Counted from the stretch's first letter, positions 21,828 to 33,009 are shown. The stretch: 64,000 nucleotides of DNA from an uncultured Magnetospirillum sp. (GCF_903853455.1 NZ_CAINTR010000201.1:1-64000), one strand, 5' to 3'. A program made the numbers and translations. Notes: generated by a model from the letters alone, not told the origin.

Positions 21828-21861
21828 CGATGAGGCGAGCCTTTTCAGAGGCTCGCCGGCA

Positions 21862-22449
21862 CTACAGCACCCAGCGGCCGAGGAAGTTGCGGATCAGCTG
21901 GCTCATCTGCTCGTCGATGTCCTTGGCCAGGCTTTCGCTGATGTCATAGAGTACCCGGTCGCGCTCGTTGAGGGTGATGCCCTCGGTGACGGTGCGCGAG
22001 CGGCTGGAGCGGGCCACGGTCTCGCCGACCACCATGTGGCGGGCGTCGAGGATCTGCACCGCCACGTCCAGGGTGGCGTCGTAGCGCATCTCCTGCTCCT
22101 TCTTGAAGGCGCCGGTCAGGCCCTTGTCGATGGCCAGCGGCACCTCGATCACCTTGGCGTCGCGGATCACCACCCGGGCATAGCCGTCCCGGCCCATGGG
22201 CTTGAGCCGGTCCTGGGCCCAGCGCTGGGCGGCCGCTTCCGGCGAGACCGGCATCAGATGCTCGATATTGGGGCTGCGGCCGGGCGGAACGTATTCCGAC
22301 ACGATCTCCAGCTGACCCACGTCGAGATTGAACGGCCGCAGATTGGCGAAGCTGATCTCGGGCAGGGTCTGCATGGGCGGCTTGGTGTTCTGGCAGGCGG
22401 TGACGGCGAGGGTGGCCAGAACGGCCACCACCAGATGGAGGTGCCTCAT
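21862..22449 (-). CDS. Putative lipoprotein of unknown function
   Basis: Signal peptide with lipobox LAVTAC; conserved-looking 195-aa ORF. Confidence 0.75.
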   Translation of the reverse strand: MRHLHLVVAVLATLAVTACQNTKPPMQTLPEISFANLRPFNLDVGQLEIVSEYVPPGRSPNIEHLMPVSPEAAAQRWAQDRLKPMGRDGYARVVIRDAKVIEVPLAIDKGLTGAFKKEQEMRYDATLDVAVQILDARHMVVGETVARSSRSRTVTEGITLNERDRVLYDISESLAKDIDEQMSQLIRNFLGRWVL

Positions 22450-22507
22450 CGGAAAATTCCCTTGCTTGGAAGATGCTGAGTTCATATTGGCAGCTCGCCC
22501 GGCCGCG

Positions 22508-23749
22508 TCAAGACGACAGGGGATTTAGGTCACGACGATCACTGCGCCATAACCGCCGCCACAGCAGCGTCAGCAGCAGCGCCAGCAGGAGCGGCGTCAT
22601 CGGAACGGCCGCCAGTTCGCCCATCTGGCGCGCCAGCACCGGCAACAACCAGAGCAGGACCAGCAGGGTCTTCTCCCAGGGCCGGAAGCCGGCGCGACGC
22701 CCCTCCGCCACCAGCCAGGCCACGGGCAGGGCGAGGAGGACCAGATCGTAGTCGAGGACATAAGGGGTGGTAAGCGGCGTCGCGGCGACCAGAACCGCCG
22801 CCTTGAGCGCCAGCGGCGCCTCCCGCTTCCGCCATGCCGCCACGACCACGATGACGACCACCAGCAGTACGCCTCCCTGGATGGCATAGGCGAGGCCGAT
22901 GCCGCCGCCCAGCATGCGCACCGCCGAGAACACGCTCTGAATCTTATGCCAGCCGGTGGCGCCCTGCTCGATGATGGTGGTGCGGGTCAGCGCCAGGCTG
23001 CCGAAGAAGGCCCGCCAGCTCGCCACGCCGAACAGCCACAGGCTCAAGGACACCGTCGCCAACAGGGACAGACCGGCCCCCGCCAGCACCCGCCAATGGC
23101 CGCCGGCGATCAGGGCCAGCGGCAGCAGCAGGCCGAATTGCGGCTTGTAGGCCAGGAGGCCGAGCAGCATTCCCGCCAGCAGCGGCCGGCGGTCCAGCAG
23201 CAGCAGGCCGCCGCCCATCAGGCCGACGGTGAGGAAGCCGTTCTGGCCGTGCATCAGGTTGATCCACAGGCCGGGGAAGGCCAGAATCGGCAGAATGGCC
23301 GGCCGCTCCGGCAGGATGCGGCGTACCGCGCTCCAATAGGCGGGGAAAGTGGCGGCCAGATAGAGCGCCAGCGCCCACAGATAGGGCAGCAGCGCCAGCG
23401 GCGCGGCTACGAGCAGGAACAAGGGCGGATAGTGCCAGCCGTAATAATCGGGATGATCGGCGCCGACCACCCGCCGTTCCACCTCGGCATGGCGGGGCCA
23501 GTCCCAGGATTCGGCCGGCCGGCCCTCCAGCGTCATGGCCGAGGCGGCCCAGACGTTGAGGAAATCGGTGCCCAGCACCTTGCCGGTGCGGTCGATCACC
23601 CCCTCGGCGGTGGCGACCCAGAATCCGGCGACCGCCAGCCATACCACCAGGAAAATGGCGGGATAGACCCGCAGCCGCTCCGGGGTCAGCCAGGACCCGT
23701 TTCTGAGGGAGGTGAGGAGGCCCGCCGCCCGCCGCCCGAGGCCCATCAC
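22508..23749 (-). CDS. Multi-pass membrane glycosyltransferase family 87 / DUF2029-like protein
   Basis: Hydrophobic multi-TM protein with HGQNGFLTVGLMGGGLLLLDRRP. Confidence 0.75.
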   Translation of the reverse strand: MMGLGRRAAGLLTSLRNGSWLTPERLRVYPAIFLVVWLAVAGFWVATAEGVIDRTGKVLGTDFLNVWAASAMTLEGRPAESWDWPRHAEVERRVVGADHPDYYGWHYPPLFLLVAAPLALLPYLWALALYLAATFPAYWSAVRRILPERPAILPILAFPGLWINLMHGQNGFLTVGLMGGGLLLLDRRPLLAGMLLGLLAYKPQFGLLLPLALIAGGHWRVLAGAGLSLLATVSLSLWLFGVASWRAFFGSLALTRTTIIEQGATGWHKIQSVFSAVRMLGGGIGLAYAIQGGVLLVVVIVVVAAWRKREAPLALKAAVLVAATPLTTPYVLDYDLVLLALPVAWLVAEGRRAGFRPWEKTLLVLLWLLPVLARQMGELAAVPMTPLLLALLLTLLWRRLWRSDRRDLNPLSS

Positions 23750-24651
23750 CGATCCAACTCACCCAGGGCGATGGTATGGTCGGCGCAGCAGAACTCGCAG
23801 GTGACCACGATGGCGCCCTGCTCGTTGGCCAGCGCGTCCAGATCGGCACGCGGCAACGAGGCCAGCGTCGCCTTGACCCGGTCGCGCGAGCAGCGGCATT
23901 TGGCTTCCAGCGGTTTGGGCTCGAACACCAGCAGCTGCTCGGCGTGATACAGCCGGTACAGCAATTGCTGCGGCGACAGGGCGGGGTCGAGCATTTCGGC
24001 GGCGGAGATGCTGCCCAGCAGGATGCCAGCCCGGCGCCAGCCCTCCTCGGCATCGTCGGCCACCAGGATGGGAGCGTTGCTGGCGCCGGCCGGCATGCGC
24101 TGGATCAACAGCGCCGCGGCGCTCCAGCCCTGGCCCGCCGTCGGCGGCTGCACCGCCACTTCGATGGCGGTGTCCAACTGCTCCGACTGCTTGAAATAGG
24201 TCCGCGCGCATTCTTCCAGGGTGTCGCCGATCAGCTCGACGATGCCTTGATAGCGCTCGGTGTCGGGTCCCTGGTCGACGGTGAAGGCGAGATAGCCGCC
24301 ACCCAGCATGTGCGGCACCGAGGCGTGGCGGCGCACCTCCACCCCCGCCAGCTTGTCGGCGGCGAAGCGGGCATGGGCGCGGATCTGGCCGGAACTGGTG
24401 ATGTCGGCCACCAGCAGCGAGACCGGGCCGGCGCCCTGGGCCTGCAAGGTGAAGATGCCGTCGAATTTGAGCTGGGCCGCCAGCACCACCGCCAGCGCCA
24501 CCGTCTCGGCCAGCAGGGCGCCGACCGACGGGGGGTAGCCGTGCTGCTGGTCGAGGATGGTGTCGAGCGCCGGACCCAGCCGGGCCAGCCGGCCGCGCAC
24601 CGCGCCGCCGCCCACCGAGAAGGACAGGACCTGGTCGACCACAGCGGTCAC
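23746..24651 (-). CDS. hslO: Hsp33 redox-regulated chaperone
   Basis: CRCSRDR ... CEFCCADH cysteines; Hsp33 domain; GTG start overlapping argF stop. Confidence 0.9.
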   Translation of the reverse strand: MTAVVDQVLSFSVGGGAVRGRLARLGPALDTILDQQHGYPPSVGALLAETVALAVVLAAQLKFDGIFTLQAQGAGPVSLLVADITSSGQIRAHARFAADKLAGVEVRRHASVPHMLGGGYLAFTVDQGPDTERYQGIVELIGDTLEECARTYFKQSEQLDTAIEVAVQPPTAGQGWSAAALLIQRMPAGASNAPILVADDAEEGWRRAGILLGSISAAEMLDPALSPQQLLYRLYHAEQLLVFEPKPLEAKCRCSRDRVKATLASLPRADLDALANEQGAIVVTCEFCCADHTIALGELDR

Positions 24652-25550
24652 CCCAGGCACCAGGTGAGGATGCCCTTTTGCACATGCATGCGGTTCTCGG
24701 CCTCGTCCCAGACCACCGATTGCGGGCCGTCCATCACCGCATCGGTGACCTCCTCGCCGCGATGGGCCGGCAGGCAGTGCATGAACAGCGCGTCGGGCGC
24801 GGCGCCGGCCATCAGGGTTTCGTTGACCTGATAGGGGGCCAGCACTTCGTGGCGGTCCTGGTCGCGGCAGCCCATGGAGACCCAGGTGTCGGTCATCACC
24901 AGATGGGCGCCGCTCACCGCCTGGAGGGGGTCGGCGGTCAGCTCGACCTTGGCACCCCTGGCCCGGGCCCAGCTCACCGCCGCCGTCGAGGGCATCAGAG
25001 AACCGGGGCAGGCCAGTCTGATTTCGCAGCCGAAATGACCGGCGGCATGGAGCCAGCTGGCGGCCACGTTGTTGCCGTCGCCGACCCAGGCCACGGTCTT
25101 GCCGGCCAGCGGCCCGCGATGTTCCTCGAAGGTCATGATGTCGGCCATGACCTGGCAGGGATGGGATTCGTCGGTGAGGCCGTTGATCACCGGCACGCTG
25201 GCGTATTTGGCCAGTTCCACCAGCTTGTCCGGCCGGTCGGTGCGGATCATCAGGGCGTCGACGAAGCGCGACAGGACGCGGGCGGTGTCGGCGATGGTCT
25301 CGCCCCGGCCCAGTTGGGTGTCGCCGCTGGACAGCATGATGACGTCGCCGCCCAGTTGTTTCATGCCGGCTTCGAACGAGACACGGGTGCGGGTCGAGGG
25401 CTTCTCGAAGATCATGGCCAGCATCTTGCCGGCCAGCGACGCCGGCCGGCCCTTGCCGGCCTTGTAGGCGACGCCCAGATCCAGGATGTGGCGTAGCGTC
25501 GGCGTGTCGAACGTGTCGAGATCGAGGAAATGCTTGGGTGCGGGACTCAA
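24648..25550 (-). CDS. argF: Ornithine carbamoyltransferase
   Basis: [13 protein letters not shown] and [11 protein letters not shown] motifs. Confidence 0.95.
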   Translation of the reverse strand: MSPAPKHFLDLDTFDTPTLRHILDLGVAYKAGKGRPASLAGKMLAMIFEKPSTRTRVSFEAGMKQLGGDVIMLSSGDTQLGRGETIADTARVLSRFVDALMIRTDRPDKLVELAKYASVPVINGLTDESHPCQVMADIMTFEEHRGPLAGKTVAWVGDGNNVAASWLHAAGHFGCEIRLACPGSLMPSTAAVSWARARGAKVELTADPLQAVSGAHLVMTDTWVSMGCRDQDRHEVLAPYQVNETLMAGAAPDALFMHCLPAHRGEEVTDAVMDGPQSVVWDEAENRMHVQKGILTWCLG

Positions 25551-26719
25551 CGAGGCACCTCACTGAAGGTACGCGACAGAATGTCGATGGCCTCGTCGAT
25601 CTCCCGCTCACCGATGATCAGGGGCGGCAGCAGCCGCACCACGTTGTCGCCGGCCCCCACCGTCAGCAGGCCGTTGGCCAGCAGCTTCGCCGACAGCTCG
25701 GTGTTGGGGATGCGGGCCTTGAGACCCAGCATCAGGCCGCGACCGCGAATCTGCTCGACCACATGGGGGAAGCGGGCGCAGGTCTCTTCCAGCCGGCCGC
25801 GCAGCAGCGTGGCCATCTGCTCCACATGGGGGAAGAAGCCGGGCTCGGCCATGACGTCCAGCACCGTGTCGGCCGCCGCCATGGCCAGCGGATTGCCGCC
25901 GAAGGTCGATCCGTGGGCGCCGGCGGTCATGCCGCGCGCCGCCTTCTCGGTGGCGAGGCAGGCGCCGACCGGAAAGCCGCCGCCGAGGCCCTTGGCGATG
26001 CCCATGACGTCGGGGGCGATGCCGGCCTGCTCGTGGGCGAACAGGGTGCCGGTGCGGCCCATGCCGGTCTGCACCTCGTCGAACATCAGCAGCACGCCGA
26101 ACTCGTCGGCGGTGGCGCGCAGCCGGCGCAGATAGTCGGGGTCGCCGGGAATGACGCCGCCCTCGCCCTGGACCGGTTCCACCAGGATGGCGGCGGTCTC
26201 GGCGGTGATGGCGGCACGCATGGCGTTGAGGTTGCCGTAGGGAACGTGGTCGAAGCCTTCCACCGCCGGGGCGAAGCCTTCCATGTGCTTTTTCTGGCCG
26301 CCGGCGGCGACGGTGGCTAGGGTGCGGCCGTGGAAGCCGCCCTCGGCGCAGATCACCCGGTACCGCTGGGGATTGCCGCCGGCATGATGGTATTTCCGCG
26401 CCATCTTGATGCAGCATTCCATGGCTTCGGCGCCGGAATTGCAGAAGAACACGGTGTCGGCGAAGCTGCGCGCCACCAGCTTGGCGGCGACCTTCTCCTG
26501 GCCCGGAACCCGGTAGAGATTGGAGCAGTGCCACAGCTTGCCGGCCTGCTGGCGCAGCGCCTCGACCAGTCGGGGATGGGCGTGGCCCAGGGCGGTGACG
26601 GCGACGCCCGACCCGAAATCCAGGAAGCGGCGGCCATCGGTGGCGTACAGATACGCCCCCTCTCCCCGCTCGAAGGCAAGGTCGGCGCGCGCATAGGTCG
26701 GCATAACCACTGGAACCAT
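25547..26719 (-). CDS. argD: Acetylornithine aminotransferase
   Basis: Class III aminotransferase; operon with argF. Confidence 0.93.
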   Translation of the reverse strand: MVPVVMPTYARADLAFERGEGAYLYATDGRRFLDFGSGVAVTALGHAHPRLVEALRQQAGKLWHCSNLYRVPGQEKVAAKLVARSFADTVFFCNSGAEAMECCIKMARKYHHAGGNPQRYRVICAEGGFHGRTLATVAAGGQKKHMEGFAPAVEGFDHVPYGNLNAMRAAITAETAAILVEPVQGEGGVIPGDPDYLRRLRATADEFGVLLMFDEVQTGMGRTGTLFAHEQAGIAPDVMGIAKGLGGGFPVGACLATEKAARGMTAGAHGSTFGGNPLAMAAADTVLDVMAEPGFFPHVEQMATLLRGRLEETCARFPHVVEQIRGRGLMLGLKARIPNTELSAKLLANGLLTVGAGDNVVRLLPPLIIGEREIDEAIDILSRTFSEVPR

Positions 26720-26849
26720 TTCCGCTCTCCCGAACGCCCTAAGGCCAATGCCGGTAGCCTCGCTGCGGGAGCGAAAACGACCGACGCGCTCATGGAAAGC
26801 GGCGGAGTATCGTTAAGAATTCCAACAATGTCAACCGCAGGGAGGCGAA

Positions 26850-26925
26850 AAGCTTATGTCTTCAGCTTGTAGCCGATCATAGCTTGCCAGCAAGCCCATG
26901 ACGGTATCTTGCCCGAAATACCCAC
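26850..26925 (-). pseudogene. Possible fragment of the 3' end of an ABC-2 permease gene
   Basis: Minus-strand frame ends ...CWQAMIGYKLKT*, resembling the intact permease C-terminus ...TWRMLATGYKLKT* at 28827; short match only. Confidence 0.3.
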
Positions 26926-26976
26926 TCAGTTGAATCCCTGGCAACGAATGGCCATCAACGGTATCATCGCCGTGTT

Positions 26977-28797
26977 TTGCGCGTGGCGAGGGGCACGGTG
27001 ATGATGAGGAACCGGTTCGCGACGGTGGGTGGGGTGCGGCTGCTGATCGGGTTGGGCCAGGGATTGGTCCTCTATCTTCTTGCCTTGGCGGCAACCGACG
27101 AGACTTGGCCAGCGACGGAACGGTTCCTCTTCGCGCCAATGTTTCTAACTGCGCTGTATGCGCCTCTCGCAGCCCTGTTCGGCCTGAACCGCATGGATGC
27201 CCGCCGATTGACCGGATGGACCGCGACGGTGGCGGTCATCCTCGTCGGCCTGGCCTTGCACGATGTCAACCGCCGCCTCGGCGCGCCTGACGGCGGTGTC
27301 ATGGGCTGGTGGAGCGGGAAAGCCATCAGGCCCTCGCCTGTATTGATGATCCATGCCGCTATCGGCTTGTTCATCGCCCATGCCCTGGTGGTCGCGGCGA
27401 CGGAAGAAGGCAAGGCCATCGCCAGATACTCCAGGTATTTCGATGTCGCGTGGAAACAAGGCGTTCAGACGGTGTTCGCGGGGGTTTTTGTCGGCATATT
27501 TTGGCTGATATTGCATCTCGGCGCGGCGCTGTTCGACATGCTGCACCTGAGTCTTTTTCACGAAACGATCAGCAAGCCGTGGTTTTACTGGCCAGTGACG
27601 TTTCTTTCCCTGTCTGCCGCCATCCATCTGACCGATGTCGCTCCGGGGATCATCGGTGGCATCCGCACGGTGGCCCTGGTGCTGTTGTCATGGCTTTTGC
27701 CGATCCTTGTCCTGATTACGGCTGGATTCCTGGTGGCCTTGACGGCGACGTCCCTGACGCTGTTGTGGAACACCCGACACGGGGCGGAGGTGGTCCTGAC
27801 AGCTACCGCTGGATTGATCATCCTGGCCAATGCCGCCTACCAACAAGGCCCGCCCCGGAACGGCGAGGAAGGCCACACGCCTGCGCGAATTCTCGCATGG
27901 GCGGGTGTCGCGGTCGGCCCACTGGCCTTGGCCCTGGTCGGGTTGGCCGGATATGCGACCTTGTTGCGGGTGTCGCAATATGGCTGGACGACCAACCGCG
28001 TCATCGTGGCCGCCATTGTTTTTATCGCGGCCGTGTACGCTGTCGGCTACACGCTGGCCGGGCCGTGGAAGAACACGCCCCGGACACGATGGGAGGCGAC
28101 CAATGTGGCGGCGTCGTTCGTCATCCTGATTGTCATGTTGTCGCTGCTGTCGCCGGTCGCCGACCCATCTCGCATCGCCGTCACCAGTCAGGTGGCGCGG
28201 TTGGAGGCCGGAATCCTGGCGCCGGAGAAATTCGATTTTTACGCCTTGCGGTTTGACGGTCAGCGATACGGGCAGGAAGCACTGGGCCGCTTGGCCGCGA
28301 GCTCCGATCCCCAGATACGGGAAGGGGCGGTTGCGGCATTGAAGGAAACGAATCGCTGGGCGGCTCGTCTGCTCGTAAAACCTCGTCCGTTATCGCCGGA
28401 CGAGATCGCCGCCAATATCACGGCCCACCCGAACGGTCACGCCCTGCCGTCCACCCTGTTGGAGATCGACTTCTCCAAGACAGGATACCTGAAACCCGGC
28501 TGTTTCACGACGCGCGGTCAGGCATGCGACGCTGTATTCCTGGGAAAAGCGAGCGATGGCATGGAGATCGCCGTCATTCTCGATGCGAACAAGGCGAGAC
28601 CCGGCGTCCTTGTCAAGGTCGGCACGGATGGACGGTGGTTGGTCGTGGGGACTCTTTCCGTGCTGTGCCAGGAATTCCGCAATGCCCTGTTCAACGGCAG
28701 CTACGCTTTTCTTTCGCCGGTCATTTCAGATATTGGCATCGGCGGCCAGCACATACACCCGCATATCACCGACGATCCGTACCGCTGCAAGGATTGA
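26977..28797 (+). CDS. DUF4153 family multi-pass membrane protein
   Basis: Long hydrophobic N-terminal half followed by a soluble domain; family-like sequence. Confidence 0.7.
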   Translation: MRVARGTVMMRNRFATVGGVRLLIGLGQGLVLYLLALAATDETWPATERFLFAPMFLTALYAPLAALFGLNRMDARRLTGWTATVAVILVGLALHDVNRRLGAPDGGVMGWWSGKAIRPSPVLMIHAAIGLFIAHALVVAATEEGKAIARYSRYFDVAWKQGVQTVFAGVFVGIFWLILHLGAALFDMLHLSLFHETISKPWFYWPVTFLSLSAAIHLTDVAPGIIGGIRTVALVLLSWLLPILVLITAGFLVALTATSLTLLWNTRHGAEVVLTATAGLIILANAAYQQGPPRNGEEGHTPARILAWAGVAVGPLALALVGLAGYATLLRVSQYGWTTNRVIVAAIVFIAAVYAVGYTLAGPWKNTPRTRWEATNVAASFVILIVMLSLLSPVADPSRIAVTSQVARLEAGILAPEKFDFYALRFDGQRYGQEALGRLAASSDPQIREGAVAALKETNRWAARLLVKPRPLSPDEIAANITAHPNGHALPSTLLEIDFSKTGYLKPGCFTTRGQACDAVFLGKASDGMEIAVILDANKARPGVLVKVGTDGRWLVVGTLSVLCQEFRNALFNGSYAFLSPVISDIGIGGQHIHPHITDDPYRCKD

Positions 28798-28826
28798 CCG
28801 CGGTACGGATCGGCGGGCATCGCGCC

Positions 28827-29639
28827 TCACGTCTTGAGCTTGTACCCCGTCGCCAGCATGCGCCAGGTGGCGGCCAGCAGGACGGCGTTGGCCAGGGCCA
28901 CCACCGCCATGCCGAGGCCGACCGAGCCGTCGCTGCTGCCGATGAAGCCGGCCCGGAAGCCGTCGATCATGTAGAAGAACGGATTGCTCAGGGCGAAGGC
29001 GTGGAAGCCCTCGGGCAGGCGGTCGATGGAATAGAAGGTGCCCGACAGGAAGGACAGCGGCGTGACGAGGAAATTGGTCACGGCGGCCATGTGATCGAAC
29101 TTGTCGGCCCAGATGCCGGCCATCATGCCCAGCAGCGACAGCATCAGCGAGCCCATGACGGCGTGGTAGACGATCAGTCCCAGGTTGTGCACATGCATGG
29201 GCACGAACACGGTCATGGCGCCGGTGACGGCGACGCCCACCGTCAGGCCGCGGGCGACGCCGCCCAGCGCCACCGCCAGGGTCACCTCGGTCCCGGACAG
29301 CGGCGGCATCAGCATATCGACGATGTTGCCCTGGACCTTGGCGATGATCAGCGAGGACGAGGTGTTGGCGAAGGCGTTCTGCACCATGGCCATCATGATC
29401 AGGCCGGGGCTGAGGAATTCGACGAAGGGCACGCCCTTGACCTCGGCGGCGACCCGGCCCAGCGCCAGGGCGAACACCGCCAGGAACAGCAAGGTGGTCA
29501 CCACCGGCGCCAGCACGGTCTGGAAATAGACCTTGAGGAAGCGCCGCACCTCCTTCATGAACAGGGTCCAGGCTCCCAGCCAGTTGACCGGGCCGTAGCT
29601 GCGCGGCGACGGCGGCAGGGTGTTCAGATCGTCTCTCAT
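28827..29639 (-). CDS. ABC-2 type transporter permease
   Basis: Six-TM ABC-2 profile; FLSGTFYSIDRLPEGFHAFALSNPFFYMIDGFR. Confidence 0.88.
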   Translation of the reverse strand: MRDDLNTLPPSPRSYGPVNWLGAWTLFMKEVRRFLKVYFQTVLAPVVTTLLFLAVFALALGRVAAEVKGVPFVEFLSPGLIMMAMVQNAFANTSSSLIIAKVQGNIVDMLMPPLSGTEVTLAVALGGVARGLTVGVAVTGAMTVFVPMHVHNLGLIVYHAVMGSLMLSLLGMMAGIWADKFDHMAAVTNFLVTPLSFLSGTFYSIDRLPEGFHAFALSNPFFYMIDGFRAGFIGSSDGSVGLGMAVVALANAVLLAATWRMLATGYKLKT

Positions 29640-29654
29640 GCTAAACTCGCCTCC

Positions 29655-30224
29655 ATGACCGCACGGCCGGAACGGCGTCCGCCGCCGAAGATCACCGCAT
29701 CCTATCTCGAGAATGCATCGCTGCATTATCTCGAACGCTTCTCCTCGTCCAGGGCCAACCTGCGCCGGATCCTGATGCGCAAGGTCGATCGCTCACTGGC
29801 CCACCACGGTGGCGAGGCCGCCGAGCTTGCCCCGCTGGTCGATGCCGTCATCGCCAAACTGGCCGGCCTCGGCTATCTCGACGACGGCGCCTATGCCGAG
29901 ACCAAGGTCCGGACCCTGCACCGTCGCGGCGGATCGCTGCGCACCATCCGCGCCACCCTGGCGGCGAAGGGGGTGGAGGCGGACACCGCCGAGGCGGCGT
30001 TGGCGACTCTGAGCGAGGCCGGTCCCGATCCCGACCGCGCCGCCGCTGTCGCCCTGGCGCGCCGCCGCCGGCTGGGACCGTTCCGGACGGCGGACAAGCG
30101 GGCGGCGTTTCGCCTCAAGGATCTGGCCGCCCTGGGGCGGGCCGGGTTCGGCTGGGCCATCTGTCGGACGGTGATCGACGCCGCCAGCGTCGAGGCGCTG
30201 GCGGAGGAGGAGCAGGGCTCCTAG
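29655..30224 (+). CDS. recX: Regulatory protein RecX
   Basis: [24 protein letters not shown]...[11 protein letters not shown]. Confidence 0.85.
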   Translation: MTARPERRPPPKITASYLENASLHYLERFSSSRANLRRILMRKVDRSLAHHGGEAAELAPLVDAVIAKLAGLGYLDDGAYAETKVRTLHRRGGSLRTIRATLAAKGVEADTAEAALATLSEAGPDPDRAAAVALARRRRLGPFRTADKRAAFRLKDLAALGRAGFGWAICRTVIDAASVEALAEEEQGS

Positions 30225-30871
30225 ACGTTGGACAAGCCGCCGCCGTGCTGATTGTGGATCAGGGCCATGAACTCGCGCCGCGTGGCGGCGTCGTCGCGGA
30301 ACTGGCCCAGCATGCGGCTGGTCACCATGGTGACGCCGGGCTTGTGGATGCCGCGCGTGGTCATGCACTGGTGCGCCGCCTCGATCACCACCGCCACGCC
30401 CTTGGGCTGAAGCACGTCGTTGATGGTGTTGGCGATCTGGGCGGTCAGCTTCTCCTGGATCTGGAGACGGCGGGAGTAGATCTCCACCACCCGGGCCAGC
30501 TTGGAGATTCCCACCACCCGCCGGTCGGGGAGATAGGCCACATGGGCCTTGCCGATGATCGGCACCACATGGTGCTCGCAATGGGATTCCAGGCGGATAT
30601 CGCGCAACAGCACCATCTCGTCGTAGCCGTCGGTTTCTTCGAAGGTCCGGTGCAGGATCTCGGTGGGGTCCTGGTCGTAGCCGGAGAAGAACTCCTCATA
30701 GGCCCGCACCACCCGGTCGGGCGTGCCGACCAGCCCTTCGCGGTCGGGGTCGTCGCCGGCCCAGCGCAGCATGGTGCGCACCGCTTCCTCGGCCTCGGCG
30801 CGGCTGGGGCGCGGCTGGGCATGGGGGAGCAGCTCCTTCGGCAGAACCCGGCTGGTGTTGTCAGCGCTCAC
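30221..30871 (-). CDS. folE: GTP cyclohydrolase I
   Basis: [33 protein letters not shown]. Confidence 0.97.
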   Translation of the reverse strand: MSADNTSRVLPKELLPHAQPRPSRAEAEEAVRTMLRWAGDDPDREGLVGTPDRVVRAYEEFFSGYDQDPTEILHRTFEETDGYDEMVLLRDIRLESHCEHHVVPIIGKAHVAYLPDRRVVGISKLARVVEIYSRRLQIQEKLTAQIANTINDVLQPKGVAVVIEAAHQCMTTRGIHKPGVTMVTSRMLGQFRDDAATRREFMALIHNQHGGGLSNV

Positions 30872-30925
30872 GGCAATTCCCCTTATTGAATACCGGCAAG
30901 CCGATAAATCGACTTGCCTGTTGTC

Positions 30926-30983
30926 CCCTCAGGCGCCGGGCGGGACGCCTCCGCGTCCCTTGGCTTTCGCGCCATGTGGCGCG
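30926..30983 (-). repeat. Intergenic repeat family copy B
   Basis: On minus: CGCGCCAcaTGGCGCG + AAAGCCAA + GGGACGC-ggag-GCGTCCC + GCCCGGCGCCTGAGGG. Confidence 0.8.
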
Positions 30984-31088
30984 GCGGCCTTTGGCCTTGC
31001 CTCCTGGCGAATGAGACTGTCATTCGCCCGTCGGTATAAACGGCGGGTGAATCGGATGTGGGTCCGCTTTCCGCCGATTGCAAGCGTG

Positions 31089-31481
<393 letters not shown>

Positions 31482-31503
31482 GCAAGGCGTCCTGAAAGCC
31501 GGT

Positions 31504-31553
31504 CCGAGACCCTTTATATTAGGCCGCTGGCGGCGGATGTAAAAGGGTCTCGG
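31504..31553. repeat. 12-bp inverted repeat (CCGAGACCCTTT/AAAGGGTCTCGG) enclosing a nested GCCGC-tg-GCGGC hairpin
   Basis: Direct reading, between metZ and apaG. Confidence 0.75.
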
Positions 31554-31565
31554 AAAATAGATCCA

Positions 31566-32798
31566 TCAGGTGCCGGCCCGGTCCAGCGCCCGGCTCAGGT
31601 CGTCGACCAGGTCGTCGCCGTCCTCGATGCCCACCGACAGGCGCAGCATGCCCTCGCCGATGCCCATGCCCAGCTTGTCTTCTGGCGACAGGCGCTGATG
31701 GGTGGTGGTCCAGGGATGGGTGACCAGGCTTTTGGCGTCGCCCAGATTGTTGGAGATGTCGATCAGCTCAAGGGCGTCGAGCAGGCGGTAGGCCGCGTCC
31801 TTGCCGCCTTTCAGCACCACCGCCAGGATGGAGCCCCAACCCCGCATCTGCCGCGCCGCCAAGACATGCTGGGGATGGCTTTCCAGGCCGGGATAGAGGA
31901 CGCGGGCCACTTCCGGCCGGCTTTCCAGGAACCGCGCCACTTTGAGGGCGTTGGCGCAGTGGCGCTCCATGCGCAGGTCCAGCGTCTCCAGCCCCTTGAG
32001 CAGCAGCCAGGCGTTGAACGGCGACAGCGCCGGGCCGGTGTTGCGCAGATAGGGGCCGAGCACGTCCTGGCAGAAGGCCGGGTCGGCCAGCACCGCGCCG
32101 CCCAGGCAGCGTCCCTGGCCGTCGATGTGCTTGGTGGCGGAATAGACCACCACGTCGGCGCCCAGCGCCAGGGGGCTTTGCAGCATGGGGGTGGCGAAGA
32201 CGTTGTCCACCACCAGCCGGGCGCCGGCCTTGTGGGCCAGGGCCGCCACCGCCGCGATGTCGATGATCTCCAGGGTGGGATTGGCGGGGGTCTCGATGAA
32301 GACGCAGGTGGTGGGCTGGGACAAGGCCGCGGCCCAGGCGTCCAGGTCGGGACCGTCGACGAAGACCCGCTCGATGCCGAATTTGGGGCACAGCTCGTTG
32401 ATGATCCACTGACACGACCCGAACAGGGCGCGCGACGCCACGATGCGGTCGCCGGCCTTCAACTGGCACATCAGGGCGGCATGCACCGCCGCCATGCCCG
32501 AGGCGGTGGCGCGACAGGCGATGGCGGCGCCGGGGGGGACACCCTCGATCTCGGCCAGGCGCTGCTCGAAGGTGGCCACGGTGGGGTTCTTGAAGCGGGA
32601 ATAGACCATGCGGTCGAGGGTGCCGTCGAAGCTCTGCTCGGCCTCGGCGGCGCTGTCATAGACATAGCCCGAGGTCATGAACAGGGCCTCGGAGGTCTCG
32701 GAAAAGCCGGTGCGGGTCAGGCCGCCGCGCACCGCGCGGGTGCGGGGGCGCCAGGTGCGGGTGGGCTCGGCACCGGTTTTGGGGGGAGTGTCTGTCAT
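31566..32798 (-). CDS. metZ: O-succinylhomoserine sulfhydrylase
   Basis: Cys/Met metabolism PLP enzyme; YSATKHIDGQGRCLGG lysine motif. Confidence 0.93.
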   Translation of the reverse strand: MTDTPPKTGAEPTRTWRPRTRAVRGGLTRTGFSETSEALFMTSGYVYDSAAEAEQSFDGTLDRMVYSRFKNPTVATFEQRLAEIEGVPPGAAIACRATASGMAAVHAALMCQLKAGDRIVASRALFGSCQWIINELCPKFGIERVFVDGPDLDAWAAALSQPTTCVFIETPANPTLEIIDIAAVAALAHKAGARLVVDNVFATPMLQSPLALGADVVVYSATKHIDGQGRCLGGAVLADPAFCQDVLGPYLRNTGPALSPFNAWLLLKGLETLDLRMERHCANALKVARFLESRPEVARVLYPGLESHPQHVLAARQMRGWGSILAVVLKGGKDAAYRLLDALELIDISNNLGDAKSLVTHPWTTTHQRLSPEDKLGMGIGEGMLRLSVGIEDGDDLVDDLSRALDRAGT

Positions 32799-32810
32799 GT
32801 CGCCTCCTGA

Positions 32811-32848
32811 AAAAACAAAAACCCCGCCCGTGGAAAAGGGGTCGGGGC
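32811..32848 (-). terminator. Rho-independent terminator between SAM-II aptamer and metZ
   Basis: CCCCGaCCC-CTTTTCCAC-GGGCGGGG followed by TTTTTGTTTTTT. Confidence 0.8.
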
Positions 32849-32865
32849 TCTCCAGGGAGCGCGCG

Positions 32866-32922
32866 AACCTCTTTAGCGGGTTGTTTAACGTGGCCGCAAT
32901 CCGGTTGGACAAATCACCACGA
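32866..32922 (-). ncRNA. SAM-II riboswitch aptamer
   Basis: CGTGGTGATTTGTCCAACCGGATTGCGGCCACGTTAAACAACCCGCTAAAGAGGTT matches the remembered SAM-II consensus; upstream of metZ. Confidence 0.9.
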
Positions 32923-33009
32923 CACGAGTCATAGCGCCGGGGAAAGCCGGGCGTCAAGACCGATGCGCGGGTCCTTGCGTTGCAGGCACGTGGGGGCTAC
33001 CTATGACTC

